A DNA stretch of 47,139 nucleotides from Oscillospiraceae bacterium (GCA_017439985.1 JAFSIC010000022.1:1-47139), one strand, 5' to 3'; positions 16,085 through 25,505 are shown, numbered from the stretch's first letter. Notes: a model not told the origin generated them from the letters alone. Made by a program: numbers and translations.

Positions 16085-17404
16085 ATGGCAGTAAAGATCA
16101 CCGGTATCGTTCCGGGCAGTCCTGCAGCAAAAGCGGGCATTCAGCCGGGCGATGTGCTGATCAGTATCAACAAGAATCCCATCGTTGATGTTCTTGACTA
16201 CCGCTTCTATATGACAGACATCCATCTGGAGCTGCTTCTCCACAATGAGGCGAAGGAGCTGCGTACGGTTTTGGTGCGCAAAGGCGAATACGATGATTTG
16301 GGTCTGGAATTTGAGACCTATTTGATGGATAAACAGATGGGCTGCCGCAACAAATGCATCTTCTGTTTTGTGGATCAGACCCCAAAAGGAATGCGTCCGT
16401 CTCTGTACTTCAAGGACGACGACACCCGTATGTCCTTCCTGTTTGGTAACTATACCACTCTGACCAACCTGAAGGACGGCGACATCGAACGTATTATTAA
16501 AATGCACATCAGCCCCATCAATATCTCTGTGCATACCACCAATCCACAGCTTCGTGTGGAAATGATGGGCAATCCTTCCGCCGGTGAAAAACTGCGTTAC
16601 ATCAAAATGCTGACCGACGGAGGCATCAAAGTGAATTCTCAGCTGGTGCTCTGTCCGGGCATCAACGACGGTGAAGAGCTGGAGCGAAGCATTCGAGAGT
16701 TATCTGCTCTCTGTCCGAACCTGCAGAGTATTGCCGTGGTTCCGGTTGGTATCACCAAGCACCGCGACGGTCTCTATCCGCTGCGTACCTTCACTGCGGA
16801 GGAAGCAAAACGCGTGGTGGAAGTGACCGAGCGCTGGGGCGATCAGCTGGGTGCGGAACAGGAAAGCCGCATCGTCTATGCGTCTGATGAATTTTATCTG
16901 CTGGCTGGTCTGCCGATTCCGGATCCGGAATTTTACGGCGACTTCGACCAGCTGGATAACGGCGTGGGCCTCATGGCTCTGCTGAAACAGGAATTCCGTG
17001 CTGCATTGATGCAGGCAGGGGAATTCAAAGAAGAAAAATACATTACCATCGCCACCGGTGAGCTGGCTTATCCGATGATCTGTGAGTTTGCACAGCAGGT
17101 GATGGAGCGCTATCCAAGCGTTCATATTTCTGTGGAGAAAATCGTCAACGATTTCTTCGGCCACACCGTGACTGTTGCAGGTCTGGTCTGCGGTCAGGAT
17201 CTGATTGCACAGTTAAAGGGCAAGGGGTTGGGTTCTGAGCTGCTGATCCCATCCACCATGCTGCGTCACGAGCAGGATCGCTTTCTGGATGATGTGACCC
17301 GTGAGGAAGTGGAGGAAGCTCTTTCTGTAACGCTGACTACCACAGAAAACGATGGTTTTGATTTGCTTGAGAAGATTCTTTCCCCAATGATTTGGGAATC
17401 ATAA
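16085..17404 (+). CDS. DUF512 protein: PDZ plus radical-SAM-like domain
   Basis: The 439-aa protein starts with a PDZ-like module (residues 1-45, with GSPAAKAGIQPGDVLISING-type spacing), followed by a CxxxCxxC cluster (CRNKCIFC, Cys87, Cys91, Cys94) in the context FCFVDQTPKGMRPSLY, and then the DUF512 domain. It belongs to a putative radical SAM family found next to der in Clostridia and cyanobacteria. The substrate is unknown. AGAGGAGAG lies about 6 nt before ATG. The der gene follows after 24 nt, so co-expression with a ribosome-assembly GTPase is likely. Confidence 0.9.
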   Translation: MAVKITGIVPGSPAAKAGIQPGDVLISINKNPIVDVLDYRFYMTDIHLELLLHNEAKELRTVLVRKGEYDDLGLEFETYLMDKQMGCRNKCIFCFVDQTPKGMRPSLYFKDDDTRMSFLFGNYTTLTNLKDGDIERIIKMHISPINISVHTTNPQLRVEMMGNPSAGEKLRYIKMLTDGGIKVNSQLVLCPGINDGEELERSIRELSALCPNLQSIAVVPVGITKHRDGLYPLRTFTAEEAKRVVEVTERWGDQLGAEQESRIVYASDEFYLLAGLPIPDPEFYGDFDQLDNGVGLMALLKQEFRAALMQAGEFKEEKYITIATGELAYPMICEFAQQVMERYPSVHISVEKIVNDFFGHTVTVAGLVCGQDLIAQLKGKGLGSELLIPSTMLRHEQDRFLDDVTREEVEEALSVTLTTTENDGFDLLEKILSPMIWES

Positions 17405-17428
17405 ATAGAAAAAGAGGAGGCGTAAACC

Positions 17429-18757
17429 ATGTCCCATAAACCAGTGGTTGCAATCGTAGGACGTCCAAACGTTGGTAAGTCCACATTGTTCAATAAACTG
17501 ATCGGTCAGAGACTGTCTATCGTAGAAGACACCCCGGGCGTTACCCGTGACCGTATCTATGCTCCATGTGAGTGGAGAAATCAGGAAATCATGCTGGCTG
17601 ATACCGGCGGTATCGAGCCATATTCCGATGACATCATTCTGTCCCAGATGCGCCGTCAGGCTCAGCTGGCAATCGACAGCGCCGATGTGATCGTTCTGGT
17701 TACCGACCTGAAAACCGGCGTTACTGCAACCGACTCTGACGTTGCAGCTATGCTGCTGAAGAGCAACAAACCGGTTGTTCTTTGTGTAAATAAAGTAGAT
17801 AACATCGGTGATGTTCCACCGGAATTCTACGAATTCTATAACCTGGGTCTGGGTGATCCGGTTCCGGTATCTTCCGTTCATGGTCACGGTACCGGTGACC
17901 TGTTGGATGCGGTTTACGAGCATCTGAACTTCGACGATGTGGAAGACGAAACCGAAGGCGCCATCAAGGTTGCTGTAGTTGGTCGTCCAAATGCAGGTAA
18001 ATCCTCTCTGGTCAATGCTATTGCCGGCGAGGAAAAAGTAATTGTATCCAATATCGCAGGTACCACCCGCGATGCGACCGATACTCTGGTGGAAAATCAG
18101 TATGGTAAATATGTGATGATCGACACCGCAGGTATCCGCCGCAAGAGCAAAGTAGAAGAAGCTATTGAAAAATACAGCGTTCTCCGTGCTTATATGGCAG
18201 TAGACCGTGCTGACGTTTGCGTTATCATGATCGACGCACTGGAAGGCTTCTCCGAGCAGGATTCCAAAATCGCAGGTTATGCTCATGAACAGGGCAAGGG
18301 CTGCGTTGTCTGCATCAATAAATGGGATGCGGTTGAAAATAAAACTGACAAGACCATGAACGAATTCCTGAAGAGTCTGGAAGTGGACTTCTCCTTTATG
18401 TCTTACGCACCAATTCTCTTCATTTCCGCAAAAACCGGTCAGCGCATTCCGAAACTCTTCGAGACCATCAACATGGTTTACGAACAGAACGGTCGCCGCG
18501 TGACCACCGGTATGCTCAACGAAATGCTGGCTTATGCTACTGCTCGCGTTCAGCCGCCGTCTGATAAAGGTAAACGCCTGAAGATCTACTACATGACTCA
18601 GGTTTCTACTCGTCCGCCAACATTTGCAAGCTTTGTAAACCGTGCTGACCTGTATCACTTCTCCTATCAGCGTTATCTGGAGAATCAGATCCGTGAAACC
18701 TTTGGTCTGGATCATACTCCGATCCGTATGCTGACCAGAGAAAAAGAAAAGAGATAG
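17429..18757 (+). CDS. der: Ribosome assembly GTPase Der (EngA)
   Basis: Der is the essential double-GTPase needed for 50S subunit maturation. The 442-aa chain has two G domains, with P-loops GRPNVGKST (11-19) and GRPNAGKSS (185-193). The matching switch and specificity motifs are ADTGG, NKVD, DTAGI and NKWD. A C-terminal KH-like domain (about 355-442) ends in a basic tail. AGAGGAGG lies about 9 nt before ATG. It lies between the DUF512 gene and plsY. Confidence 0.97.
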   Translation: MSHKPVVAIVGRPNVGKSTLFNKLIGQRLSIVEDTPGVTRDRIYAPCEWRNQEIMLADTGGIEPYSDDIILSQMRRQAQLAIDSADVIVLVTDLKTGVTATDSDVAAMLLKSNKPVVLCVNKVDNIGDVPPEFYEFYNLGLGDPVPVSSVHGHGTGDLLDAVYEHLNFDDVEDETEGAIKVAVVGRPNAGKSSLVNAIAGEEKVIVSNIAGTTRDATDTLVENQYGKYVMIDTAGIRRKSKVEEAIEKYSVLRAYMAVDRADVCVIMIDALEGFSEQDSKIAGYAHEQGKGCVVCINKWDAVENKTDKTMNEFLKSLEVDFSFMSYAPILFISAKTGQRIPKLFETINMVYEQNGRRVTTGMLNEMLAYATARVQPPSDKGKRLKIYYMTQVSTRPPTFASFVNRADLYHFSYQRYLENQIRETFGLDHTPIRMLTREKEKR

Positions 18758-18767
18758 TTGCACTTCA

Positions 18768-18795
18768 TTGAAACGTATGTTACAATTATTATAAT
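18768..18795 (+). promoter_or_regulatory. Internal promoter before plsY
   Basis: TTGAAA (18768-18773), 16-nt spacer, TATAAT (18790-18795), in the 63-nt gap after der. It would allow plsY-gpsA to be expressed separately from der. Confidence 0.65.
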
Positions 18796-18820
18796 GTAAT
18801 ATCTTCAAAGGAGAGTTTAT

Positions 18821-19477
18821 ATGGAAGCAACTATTTTTGCCGGTCTGGCTTCTGCACTGATCGGTTACCTGTTGGGAAGCATCAGCTTTGCAGTTATCGT
18901 CAGCCGCATTTATGCGAAAGATGATGTCCGCAACCACGGCAGCCACAACGCAGGCATGACCAATGTTCTGCGTGTGTATGGGGTAGGTCCTGCAGCCTGC
19001 ACCCTGTTGGGTGACTTTGCAAAGGGTATCCTTGCAGTGGTACTGGGCCGTATGATTTTCCACGCTTTCGGCATTAGCGGCTTTGATGCCGGATATATTT
19101 CCGGTCTGGGAGCTCTGCTGGGTCATCTGTTCCCGATTTGGTTCGGATTCCGCGGCGGCAAAGGTGTTTTGACCAGCATCGGTATTATGATTGCCATCAA
19201 TCCGCTGGCGATTGGCCTGATCTTGCTGGTGATGCTGCCATTCGTTTTCATTGTACGCATCGTATCTCTGGCATCCATTCTCGGCGCAGCTCTGTTTCCG
19301 CCGGTTACTTATCTGCTGCTGAGCTATCAGGGCAAGCCTGCGCTGATCGATACCTGTCTGTCTGCAATTTTTGCAGCGCTGGTAATTTGGATGCATCGCA
19401 GCAATATCAAACGACTGCTCAACGGTACAGAAAAACGCCTGACTCTGCCGAAGAAAGCAGATAAAAACAAACAGTAA
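18821..19477 (+). CDS. plsY: Acyl-phosphate:glycerol-3-phosphate acyltransferase PlsY
   Basis: This membrane enzyme acylates glycerol 3-phosphate from acyl-phosphate in the first step of phospholipid synthesis. The 218-aa protein has about five membrane segments and the three conserved loops: GSISFAVIVSR at the start, HGSHNAGMTNVLRVYG (residues 43-58) and the phosphate-binding FRGGKGV (about 110). AAAGGAGAG lies about 7 nt before ATG. gpsA, which makes its substrate, is next. Confidence 0.95.
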   Translation: MEATIFAGLASALIGYLLGSISFAVIVSRIYAKDDVRNHGSHNAGMTNVLRVYGVGPAACTLLGDFAKGILAVVLGRMIFHAFGISGFDAGYISGLGALLGHLFPIWFGFRGGKGVLTSIGIMIAINPLAIGLILLVMLPFVFIVRIVSLASILGAALFPPVTYLLLSYQGKPALIDTCLSAIFAALVIWMHRSNIKRLLNGTEKRLTLPKKADKNKQ

Positions 19478-19481
19478 TCTG

Positions 19482-19515
19482 AATCTCCTTTTGCATTTGC
19501 GAAAGGAGATTTTGC
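19482..19515 (+). terminator. Weak terminator or attenuator between plsY and gpsA
   Basis: Ten-bp perfect stem (aatctccttt/aaaggagatt) followed by only TTTTG. Read-through into gpsA is likely. Confidence 0.55.
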
Positions 19516-19555
19516 TATCGGGAAATCCGTTACTTCTCATCAGGGAGGAAAGAAT

Positions 19556-20569
19556 ATGGCGAATATAGCAATTATGGGTTCCGGTGCCTTTGGTACGGCA
19601 CTGGCAATTCTCTGCCAACGCTGCGGTCATCAAGTCAGTGTTTGGAGCCGTTCCCCGGCAGAATTGCAGAAAAGCGGCGATTTTCTCTGCCATAAAAAAT
19701 TACCTAACATTGAAATTTCGGAAGAAATTAAATTTAGTACAGATTTGTCCTGTGTTGCAGACAGCGAACTGCTGATTCTGGCACTGCCTTCTTTTGCGAT
19801 TCGTGAGAATTGCCGAAAGATTCGCGAGCTGATTTCTCCGGAAACCATCCTGCTTTGTGCGGCAAAAGGTTTGGAGAAGGGAACGTTCAAGGACTTTGTC
19901 ACTGTCATTGAAGAAGAACTGCCGAATAATCCCTGCGTGGCGTTGTCCGGTCCGTCTTTTGCGGCGGAGATCGCAAAGGGTATCCCAACCACCGTTGTGG
20001 CAGCGTCCCGCAATCGTGAGGCTGCGGACAGAGTGCAGGATCTGCTGATGGATAAGACCCTTCGCATTTATGTCAGCGATGACGTCATCGGCGTGGAACT
20101 GGGCGGTGCGCTGAAAAACAGCATTGCTGTTTGTTCCGGTATCTGCGATGGATTGCTGGCCAATGCAGCCAACACCAAAGCAGCTTTGATGACCCGCGGC
20201 ATCACCGAGATCGCACGCTTGGGTGTAGCTCTTGGCGGCCGACAGGAAACCTTCGCCGGTCTGTCCGGCATCGGTGACCTGATGCTCACCTGCTCCAGCA
20301 ATCAGTCACGAAACTATCGCTTTGGTCAGCTGCTCAGTCAGGGCTTGCAGGTGCAGGAAGCGATGGATTCCATTGGAATGGTCGTGGAAGGCTATTATGT
20401 CACCGGTACCGCCTATGAACTGGCACAGTCCATGAACGTGGATATGCCGATCGTGACACAGGCGTATGAAGTTCTTTATAGAGGCAAAGATCCGAAACAG
20501 GCTCTGCAGGATCTGATGGGACGACCAAAACGCCATGAATCCGAGGAAATCTGGCTGAAAACGAAATAA
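19556..20569 (+). CDS. gpsA: Glycerol-3-phosphate dehydrogenase [NAD(P)+]
   Basis: GpsA reduces dihydroxyacetone phosphate to sn-glycerol 3-phosphate, the PlsY substrate. The 337-aa protein begins with the Rossmann motif GSGAFGTALA (7-16), has the catalytic Lys region ALKNSIAVCSG and the C-terminal signature GLSGIGDLMLTCSSNQSRNYRFG (split by family into two motifs). AGGGAGGA is about 6 nt before ATG. der-plsY-gpsA is a conserved Firmicute order. Confidence 0.96.
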   Translation: MANIAIMGSGAFGTALAILCQRCGHQVSVWSRSPAELQKSGDFLCHKKLPNIEISEEIKFSTDLSCVADSELLILALPSFAIRENCRKIRELISPETILLCAAKGLEKGTFKDFVTVIEEELPNNPCVALSGPSFAAEIAKGIPTTVVAASRNREAADRVQDLLMDKTLRIYVSDDVIGVELGGALKNSIAVCSGICDGLLANAANTKAALMTRGITEIARLGVALGGRQETFAGLSGIGDLMLTCSSNQSRNYRFGQLLSQGLQVQEAMDSIGMVVEGYYVTGTAYELAQSMNVDMPIVTQAYEVLYRGKDPKQALQDLMGRPKRHESEEIWLKTK

Positions 20570-20580
20570 CATGTCGATGA

Positions 20581-20606
20581 AAAAGAGCTGTTTCAGCTCT
20601 TTTTTC
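20581..20606 (+). terminator. Intrinsic terminator of gpsA
   Basis: Ten-bp stem aaaagagctg/cagctctttt with a ttt loop and a T-rich tail. Confidence 0.88.
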
Positions 20607-20668
20607 TTTTGGAAATCTATGATACAATGGATTCTATATCATCTTATTATTGACAGGAGGAGCAGGCA

Positions 20669-22651
20669 GTGGCAAAAAAACATCAGGAATACGGTAACGA
20701 AAGTATCTCTGCTCTGAAAGGTGCGGACCGTGTCCGTAAACGTCCGGGCGTAATCTTCGGCTCCGATGGTCTGGAGGGCTGCGAACATTCCATGTTCGAA
20801 ATTCTTTCCAACTCCATCGACGAGGCAAGAGAGGGCTACGGCAAAAAAATTATCATCACCCGCTACAAAGATCACTCCATCGAGGTGGAGGACTTTGGCC
20901 GCGGTATCCCTGTGGATTTCAACAGCAAGGAAAATCGCTATAACTGGGAGCTGGTTTTCTGCGAGCTGTACGCAGGCGGTAAATATAATACCAACAACGG
21001 CGAAAACTACGGATTCTCTCTGGGTCTCAACGGCTTGGGTTCCTGCGCAACACAGTACTCTTCCGAATACTTTGATGCGGAGATCTACCGTGACGGCTTC
21101 CGCTATAATCTGCACTTTGAAAAGGGTCAGAACATCGGCGGTCTGCAGAAAGAGGCGACGAACCGCAAACAGACCGGTTCCCATCAGCGCTGGAAACCGG
21201 ATCTGGAAGTATTCACCGATATCGACATTCCGGTGGAATTCTATGAAAATGTATTGAAACGTCAGGCTGTGGTCAATCCGGGGCTGCTCTTCGTGTTTCG
21301 TAACGAAACCGAAAACGGTATGGAGACCAAGGAGTTCATCTACGAAAAAGGTATCGTGGACTATGTAGCGGAACTGGCAGGCGAAAACGCTCTCACCAGC
21401 ATTCAGTACTGGGAGGATGAACAGCGCGGCCGCGACCGAGAGGACAAGGACGAGTATAAAGTGAAGCTGTCCGTGGCGTTCTGCTTCTCCAACCAAATCA
21501 ATCTGGCAGAATACTACCATAACTCCAGCCATTTGGAACATGGCGGTTCTCCGGAAAAGGCGGTAAAACAGGCCTTCGTGTCCCAGATTGACCGCTATCT
21601 GAAACAGGGAAGCAAATATCTGAAGGGCGAAAGCTCCATCAAATATCAGGACATTGAGGACTGTTTGCTGCTGGTTTCTTCTTCTTTCTCCACACAGACT
21701 TCCTATGAGAACCAGACCAAAAAATCCATTACCAATAAATTTATCTACGAAGCAATGACTGACTTCCTGAAACGTCAGCTGGAGGTTTACTTCGTAGAAA
21801 ATCCGGACGAAGCGGTGAAAATCGCGGAGCAGGTTCTGGTCAACAAACGCAGCCGCGAAAATGCGGAAAAGACCCGCCTGAATCTGAAAAAGAAACTCTC
21901 CGGCACCATCGATTTGTCCAATCGTGTTCAGAAGTTTGTTGACTGCCGCAGTAAGGATGTCAGCGAGCGTGAGATCTACATCGTGGAAGGTGACTCTGCG
22001 CTGGGTGCTTGTAAACTGAGCCGCGACGCACAGTTCCAGGCGATCATCCCGGTTCGCGGTAAAATTCTCAACTGTCTGAAAGCGGATTACGATAAAATCT
22101 TCAAGAGCGAGATCATCTCCGATATCATCAAGGTGCTGGGCTGCGGCGTGGAAGTAAAATCCAAAGCCAACAAGGAGCTGGCTTCCTTCGATATCAGCGG
22201 TCTGCGCTGGAACAAAATAGTCCTCTGTACCGACGCGGACGTGGACGGCTTCCAGATCCGCACTCTGCTGCTGACCATGCTCTATCGTTTGACTCCAACC
22301 CTCATTGAGGAGGGCTATGTTTATATCGCAGAGTCCCCGCTGTTTGAGATCATTGATAAAGATACCAGCTACTTTGCTTATTCTGAAGCGGAAAAAGCGA
22401 AGATTCTGGAGAAACTGGGCAATAAAAAAGTCACCATCAACCGTTCCAAAGGTCTTGGTGAAAACGACCCGGATATGATGTGGATGACTACCATGAATCC
22501 GGAAACCCGCCGCCTTATTAAGGTAACTCCGGCTGATGCCCAAGCCACCGAGCAGATGTTTGACCTGCTATTGGGCAACAATCTGGAGGGTCGCAAGGAA
22601 TTCATTGCAGAAAATGGTGCCCGTTATTTGGATAACGCGGACCTGTCTTAA
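20669..22651 (+). CDS. Divergent type II DNA topoisomerase, ATPase subunit
   Basis: The 660-aa protein has the GyrB/ParE order. A GHKL ATPase contains EILSNSIDEA (44-53, catalytic Glu44), DFGRGIPV (75-82) and GLNGLG (119-124). A TOPRIM domain with EGDSALG and DADVDG follows, then KGLGENDPDMMW. Several invariant positions of standard GyrB differ: GLHGVG is GLNGLG, EGDSAGG is EGDSALG and DGAHIRTLL is DGFQIRTLL. That marks it as the divergent gyrase/topo IV paralogue seen in some Clostridia. The start is GTG at 20669, since AGGAGG (20655-20660) is 8 nt upstream and no ATG fits. The A subunit follows after 30 nt. It probably relaxes or decatenates DNA; gyrase activity is doubtful. Confidence 0.9.
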   Translation: MAKKHQEYGNESISALKGADRVRKRPGVIFGSDGLEGCEHSMFEILSNSIDEAREGYGKKIIITRYKDHSIEVEDFGRGIPVDFNSKENRYNWELVFCELYAGGKYNTNNGENYGFSLGLNGLGSCATQYSSEYFDAEIYRDGFRYNLHFEKGQNIGGLQKEATNRKQTGSHQRWKPDLEVFTDIDIPVEFYENVLKRQAVVNPGLLFVFRNETENGMETKEFIYEKGIVDYVAELAGENALTSIQYWEDEQRGRDREDKDEYKVKLSVAFCFSNQINLAEYYHNSSHLEHGGSPEKAVKQAFVSQIDRYLKQGSKYLKGESSIKYQDIEDCLLLVSSSFSTQTSYENQTKKSITNKFIYEAMTDFLKRQLEVYFVENPDEAVKIAEQVLVNKRSRENAEKTRLNLKKKLSGTIDLSNRVQKFVDCRSKDVSEREIYIVEGDSALGACKLSRDAQFQAIIPVRGKILNCLKADYDKIFKSEIISDIIKVLGCGVEVKSKANKELASFDISGLRWNKIVLCTDADVDGFQIRTLLLTMLYRLTPTLIEEGYVYIAESPLFEIIDKDTSYFAYSEAEKAKILEKLGNKKVTINRSKGLGENDPDMMWMTTMNPETRRLIKVTPADAQATEQMFDLLLGNNLEGRKEFIAENGARYLDNADLS

Positions 22652-22681
22652 AAGTACGACAGAAAGGAAGGATAGCCTCCT

Positions 22682-24937
22682 ATGGCAAAGAAGAAAACAG
22701 AAGATAAAAAACCAAGGAAAAGCGCCTCTCAGAGTAAGGCATATATTGAAAATGCCGGTGTTGTACTGAATCAGGAGATCACAGATACGCTGGAAACCAA
22801 CTATATGCCTTACGCTATGAGCGTAATCGTCTCCCGTGCGATTCCGGAGATTGACGGTTTCAAACCATCTCATCGCAAGCTGCTCTATACCATGTACAAG
22901 ATGGGTCTGCTGACCGGTCAGCGTACGAAATCTGCCAACATTGTCGGTCAGACTATGAAGCTGAACCCTCACGGTGACGCAGCGATTTATGAGACCATGG
23001 TTCGTCTCTCCCGCGGTAACGAGGCGCTGCTGCATCCGTATGTGGACTCCAAGGGTAACTTTGGTAAAGCCTATTCCCATGACATGGCTTATGCGGCTTC
23101 CCGATACACCGAAGCGAAACTGGACAGTCTCAGTGCAGAGCTGTTCCGCGATATTGACAAGGACACCGTGGACTTCGTGGATAACTACGACAACACCATG
23201 AAGGAACCGACTCTGTTCCCTGTTACATTCCCGTCTATTCTGGTCAATTCCAATCTGGGTATTGCGGTTGGTATGGCCTGCAATATCTGTTCCTTCAACT
23301 TGGAGGAAGTCTGCAATACGACCATCGAACTGATCAAAAATCCGAAGCATGATATTTCCCTGACCCTGAAAGCACCGGACTTTGCCGGCGGCGGTCAGAT
23401 CATCTACAATCAGGACGAGATGGAAAAAATCTACGAGACCGGCCGCGGTTCTTTCAAAGTGCGCGCCCGTTATCGTTATGATGCGAAAAACAACTGTCTG
23501 GAAATCACTGAAATTCCGCCGACTACCACCACCGAAGCGATCATTGACAAGGTAGTGGAGCTGGTCAAAGCAGGCAAGCTGAAAGAGGTTGCCGATATGC
23601 GTGATGAGACTGACCTGTCCGGTCTGACTCTGGCTATTGACCTGAAACGCGGCGTAGATCCGGATAAGCTGATGCAGAAACTCTATCGCTTCACTCCACT
23701 GGAGGACAGCTTCTCCTGCAACTTCAACGTGCTGATTGCAGGCACTCCGCGGGTGCTGGGTGTACGTTCTCTGCTGGAAGAATGGATCGCATTCCGTACA
23801 ATGTGTGTAAAACGCAGAGTATATTACGATCTGGATAAGAAAAAAGAGAAACTGCACCTGCTGGAAGGTCTGGAGAAAATCCTGCTGGACATCGATCAGG
23901 CCATCAAAATCGTTCGCGAGACCAAGGAAGAAGTGGACGTTGTTCCAAATCTGATGATCGGTTTTGGCATTGATGAAGTGCAGGCGGAGTATGTGGCTGA
24001 AATCAAGCTGCGACATCTGAACCGTGAGTATATTATCAAACGCACTCAGGAAATCTCTGATTTGAAAGCTGCTATCGAGGAGCTGGAATCCATCCTCGGC
24101 AACGATAAAAAGGTAAAAAATATCATCGTTGCAGAGCTGAAGGAAGTCATCAAAAAACATGGCAAGCCTCGCAAATCTCTGTTGCTCTACAAGGAAGATG
24201 TGAAGCACTACAACGAAGAAGAGCACAAGAAAGCCGAAGAATATGCGGTACATCTCTTCTTCACCAAAGGCGGTTACTTCAAGAAAATCACGCCGCAGTC
24301 TTACCGCATGAGTTCCGAACAGTATCTCAAAGACGGCGACGCTGTGCAGGACCATCTGGAGTGCAGCAGTGGTATCAATTTGCTGTTCTTCACCGATCAG
24401 GGACAGGTTTACAAGTCCAATGCCTCTGAGTTTGCGGATACCAAAGCCAGCACATTGGGTGACTTTGTACCGGTCAAACTGGGTATGGACGAGGGCGAGA
24501 GTGCGAAATTCATGATCGCGACATCGGATTACAGCGGTTTCCTGCTGTTCCTCTATGAAAACGGTAAGGTTGCAAAAGTCAGCCTGAAGGCTTACGAAAC
24601 CAAAACCAACCGTAAGAAACTGATCAATGCCTATAACACAAAAGCAGGTTCTCCATTGGTTGCGATTCTGGCACTGACTGAAGAACAGGAAGTACAGATG
24701 AATGCCAATGGCGGCCGAGTGCTGATTTTCCACAGCGGCGCACTGTTGGAGAAAACCACGAAAGACAGTCAGGGCGTGCAGGTCATGACCCTGAAAAAAG
24801 GCGATGTAGTCGAAAGCGCCCACGCTTACAAAGAGGGAAGCTTAGAAAACGAGCATCGCTACAAAGCAAAATCTCTGCCGTCCCGCGGCAACATTCCACC
24901 GGTGGTTCAGATGACATTGGAAGGCATGGAAGAATAA
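22682..24937 (+). CDS. Divergent type II DNA topoisomerase, cleavage subunit
   Basis: The 751-aa GyrA/ParC-like protein cuts and rejoins DNA. The breakage-reunion domain starts with NYMPYAMSVIVSRAIPEIDG, has the winged helix with HGDAAIYETMVRLS (near 97-110), and the active tyrosine Tyr142 in AASRYTEAKL. Standard GyrA reads GNFGSxDGDxAAAMRYTE here, while this protein has GNFGKAYSHDMAYAASRYTE, another mark of the divergent clade. The C-terminal part has beta-propeller-like repeats but I see no complete GyrA box (QRRGGKG), arguing against negative supercoiling. AAGGAAGGATAG lies upstream. It is co-transcribed with the ATPase subunit. Confidence 0.9.
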   Translation: MAKKKTEDKKPRKSASQSKAYIENAGVVLNQEITDTLETNYMPYAMSVIVSRAIPEIDGFKPSHRKLLYTMYKMGLLTGQRTKSANIVGQTMKLNPHGDAAIYETMVRLSRGNEALLHPYVDSKGNFGKAYSHDMAYAASRYTEAKLDSLSAELFRDIDKDTVDFVDNYDNTMKEPTLFPVTFPSILVNSNLGIAVGMACNICSFNLEEVCNTTIELIKNPKHDISLTLKAPDFAGGGQIIYNQDEMEKIYETGRGSFKVRARYRYDAKNNCLEITEIPPTTTTEAIIDKVVELVKAGKLKEVADMRDETDLSGLTLAIDLKRGVDPDKLMQKLYRFTPLEDSFSCNFNVLIAGTPRVLGVRSLLEEWIAFRTMCVKRRVYYDLDKKKEKLHLLEGLEKILLDIDQAIKIVRETKEEVDVVPNLMIGFGIDEVQAEYVAEIKLRHLNREYIIKRTQEISDLKAAIEELESILGNDKKVKNIIVAELKEVIKKHGKPRKSLLLYKEDVKHYNEEEHKKAEEYAVHLFFTKGGYFKKITPQSYRMSSEQYLKDGDAVQDHLECSSGINLLFFTDQGQVYKSNASEFADTKASTLGDFVPVKLGMDEGESAKFMIATSDYSGFLLFLYENGKVAKVSLKAYETKTNRKKLINAYNTKAGSPLVAILALTEEQEVQMNANGGRVLIFHSGALLEKTTKDSQGVQVMTLKKGDVVESAHAYKEGSLENEHRYKAKSLPSRGNIPPVVQMTLEGMEE

Positions 24938-24944
24938 TCAGAAT

Positions 24945-24976
24945 AAAAGCTCTCTGCGATTGCAGGGAGCTTTTTG
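24945..24976 (+). terminator. Intrinsic terminator of the topoisomerase operon
   Basis: Thirteen-bp stem (aaaagctctctgc/gcagggagctttt, one G-U) with gatt loop and five T residues. Confidence 0.9.
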
Positions 24977-24988
24977 CTTTGCTATAAT
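24960..24988 (+). promoter_or_regulatory. Promoter overlapping the topoisomerase terminator
   Basis: TTGCAG (24960-24965) lies in the hairpin loop and 3' arm; a 17-nt spacer leads to TATAAT (24983-24988). It would drive the acetyltransferase gene at 25046. Confidence 0.6.
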
Positions 24989-25045
24989 AAAGTTGTTACT
25001 TACTCATTGTTCAACCATAGAAATTCCTGAAAGGAGTTAAATCAT

Positions 25046-25504
25046 ATGGAAAAAAGAACGATCATCCCTGTTTGTGGGCATCCGGAGCTGTTTGAGGAAG
25101 TGGCTGCATGGCAGAGCAGCAAATGGAATGTTCCGAAACAGGCCTATCTGGACAGTATGGAAGAGGGTAGAACGACAGAAAACGGTGTGCCTGCGTGGTA
25201 TGTGATCAGAAATGAGGAAGGCGGCATCATTGCAGGTGTCGGTGTCATTGAAAACGACTTCCACAAAAGCAAGGAGCTGCGTCCGAATGTTTGTGCACTG
25301 TTTGTTGAGCCTTCGTATCGCAAGCAGGGACTGGCAAGACTTCTGTTAGATCATGCCTGCGAAAAACTGGCGGAGCATGGTATCACAACCGCTTATCTCT
25401 GCACGGACCACACAGACTTTTATGAACGCTGCGGCTGGAGTTTCCATTGTATGGTGGAGGAGGACAGCGGCGGAACCTGCCGCCTGTACAAACACGAGAT
25501 GTAA
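25046..25504 (+). CDS. GNAT family N-acetyltransferase, 152 aa
   Basis: Acetyl-CoA-binding motif A is visible as ALFVEPSYRKQGLARLLLDHA (two halves, pyrophosphate loop RKQGLA), and the C-terminal DFYERCGWSF is motif B. The acceptor substrate cannot be told. GAAAGGAG is about 10 nt before ATG. It is monocistronic, between a promoter embedded in the preceding terminator and a shared downstream terminator. Confidence 0.88.
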   Translation: MEKRTIIPVCGHPELFEEVAAWQSSKWNVPKQAYLDSMEEGRTTENGVPAWYVIRNEEGGIIAGVGVIENDFHKSKELRPNVCALFVEPSYRKQGLARLLLDHACEKLAEHGITTAYLCTDHTDFYERCGWSFHCMVEEDSGGTCRLYKHEM

Positions 25505-25505
25505 T

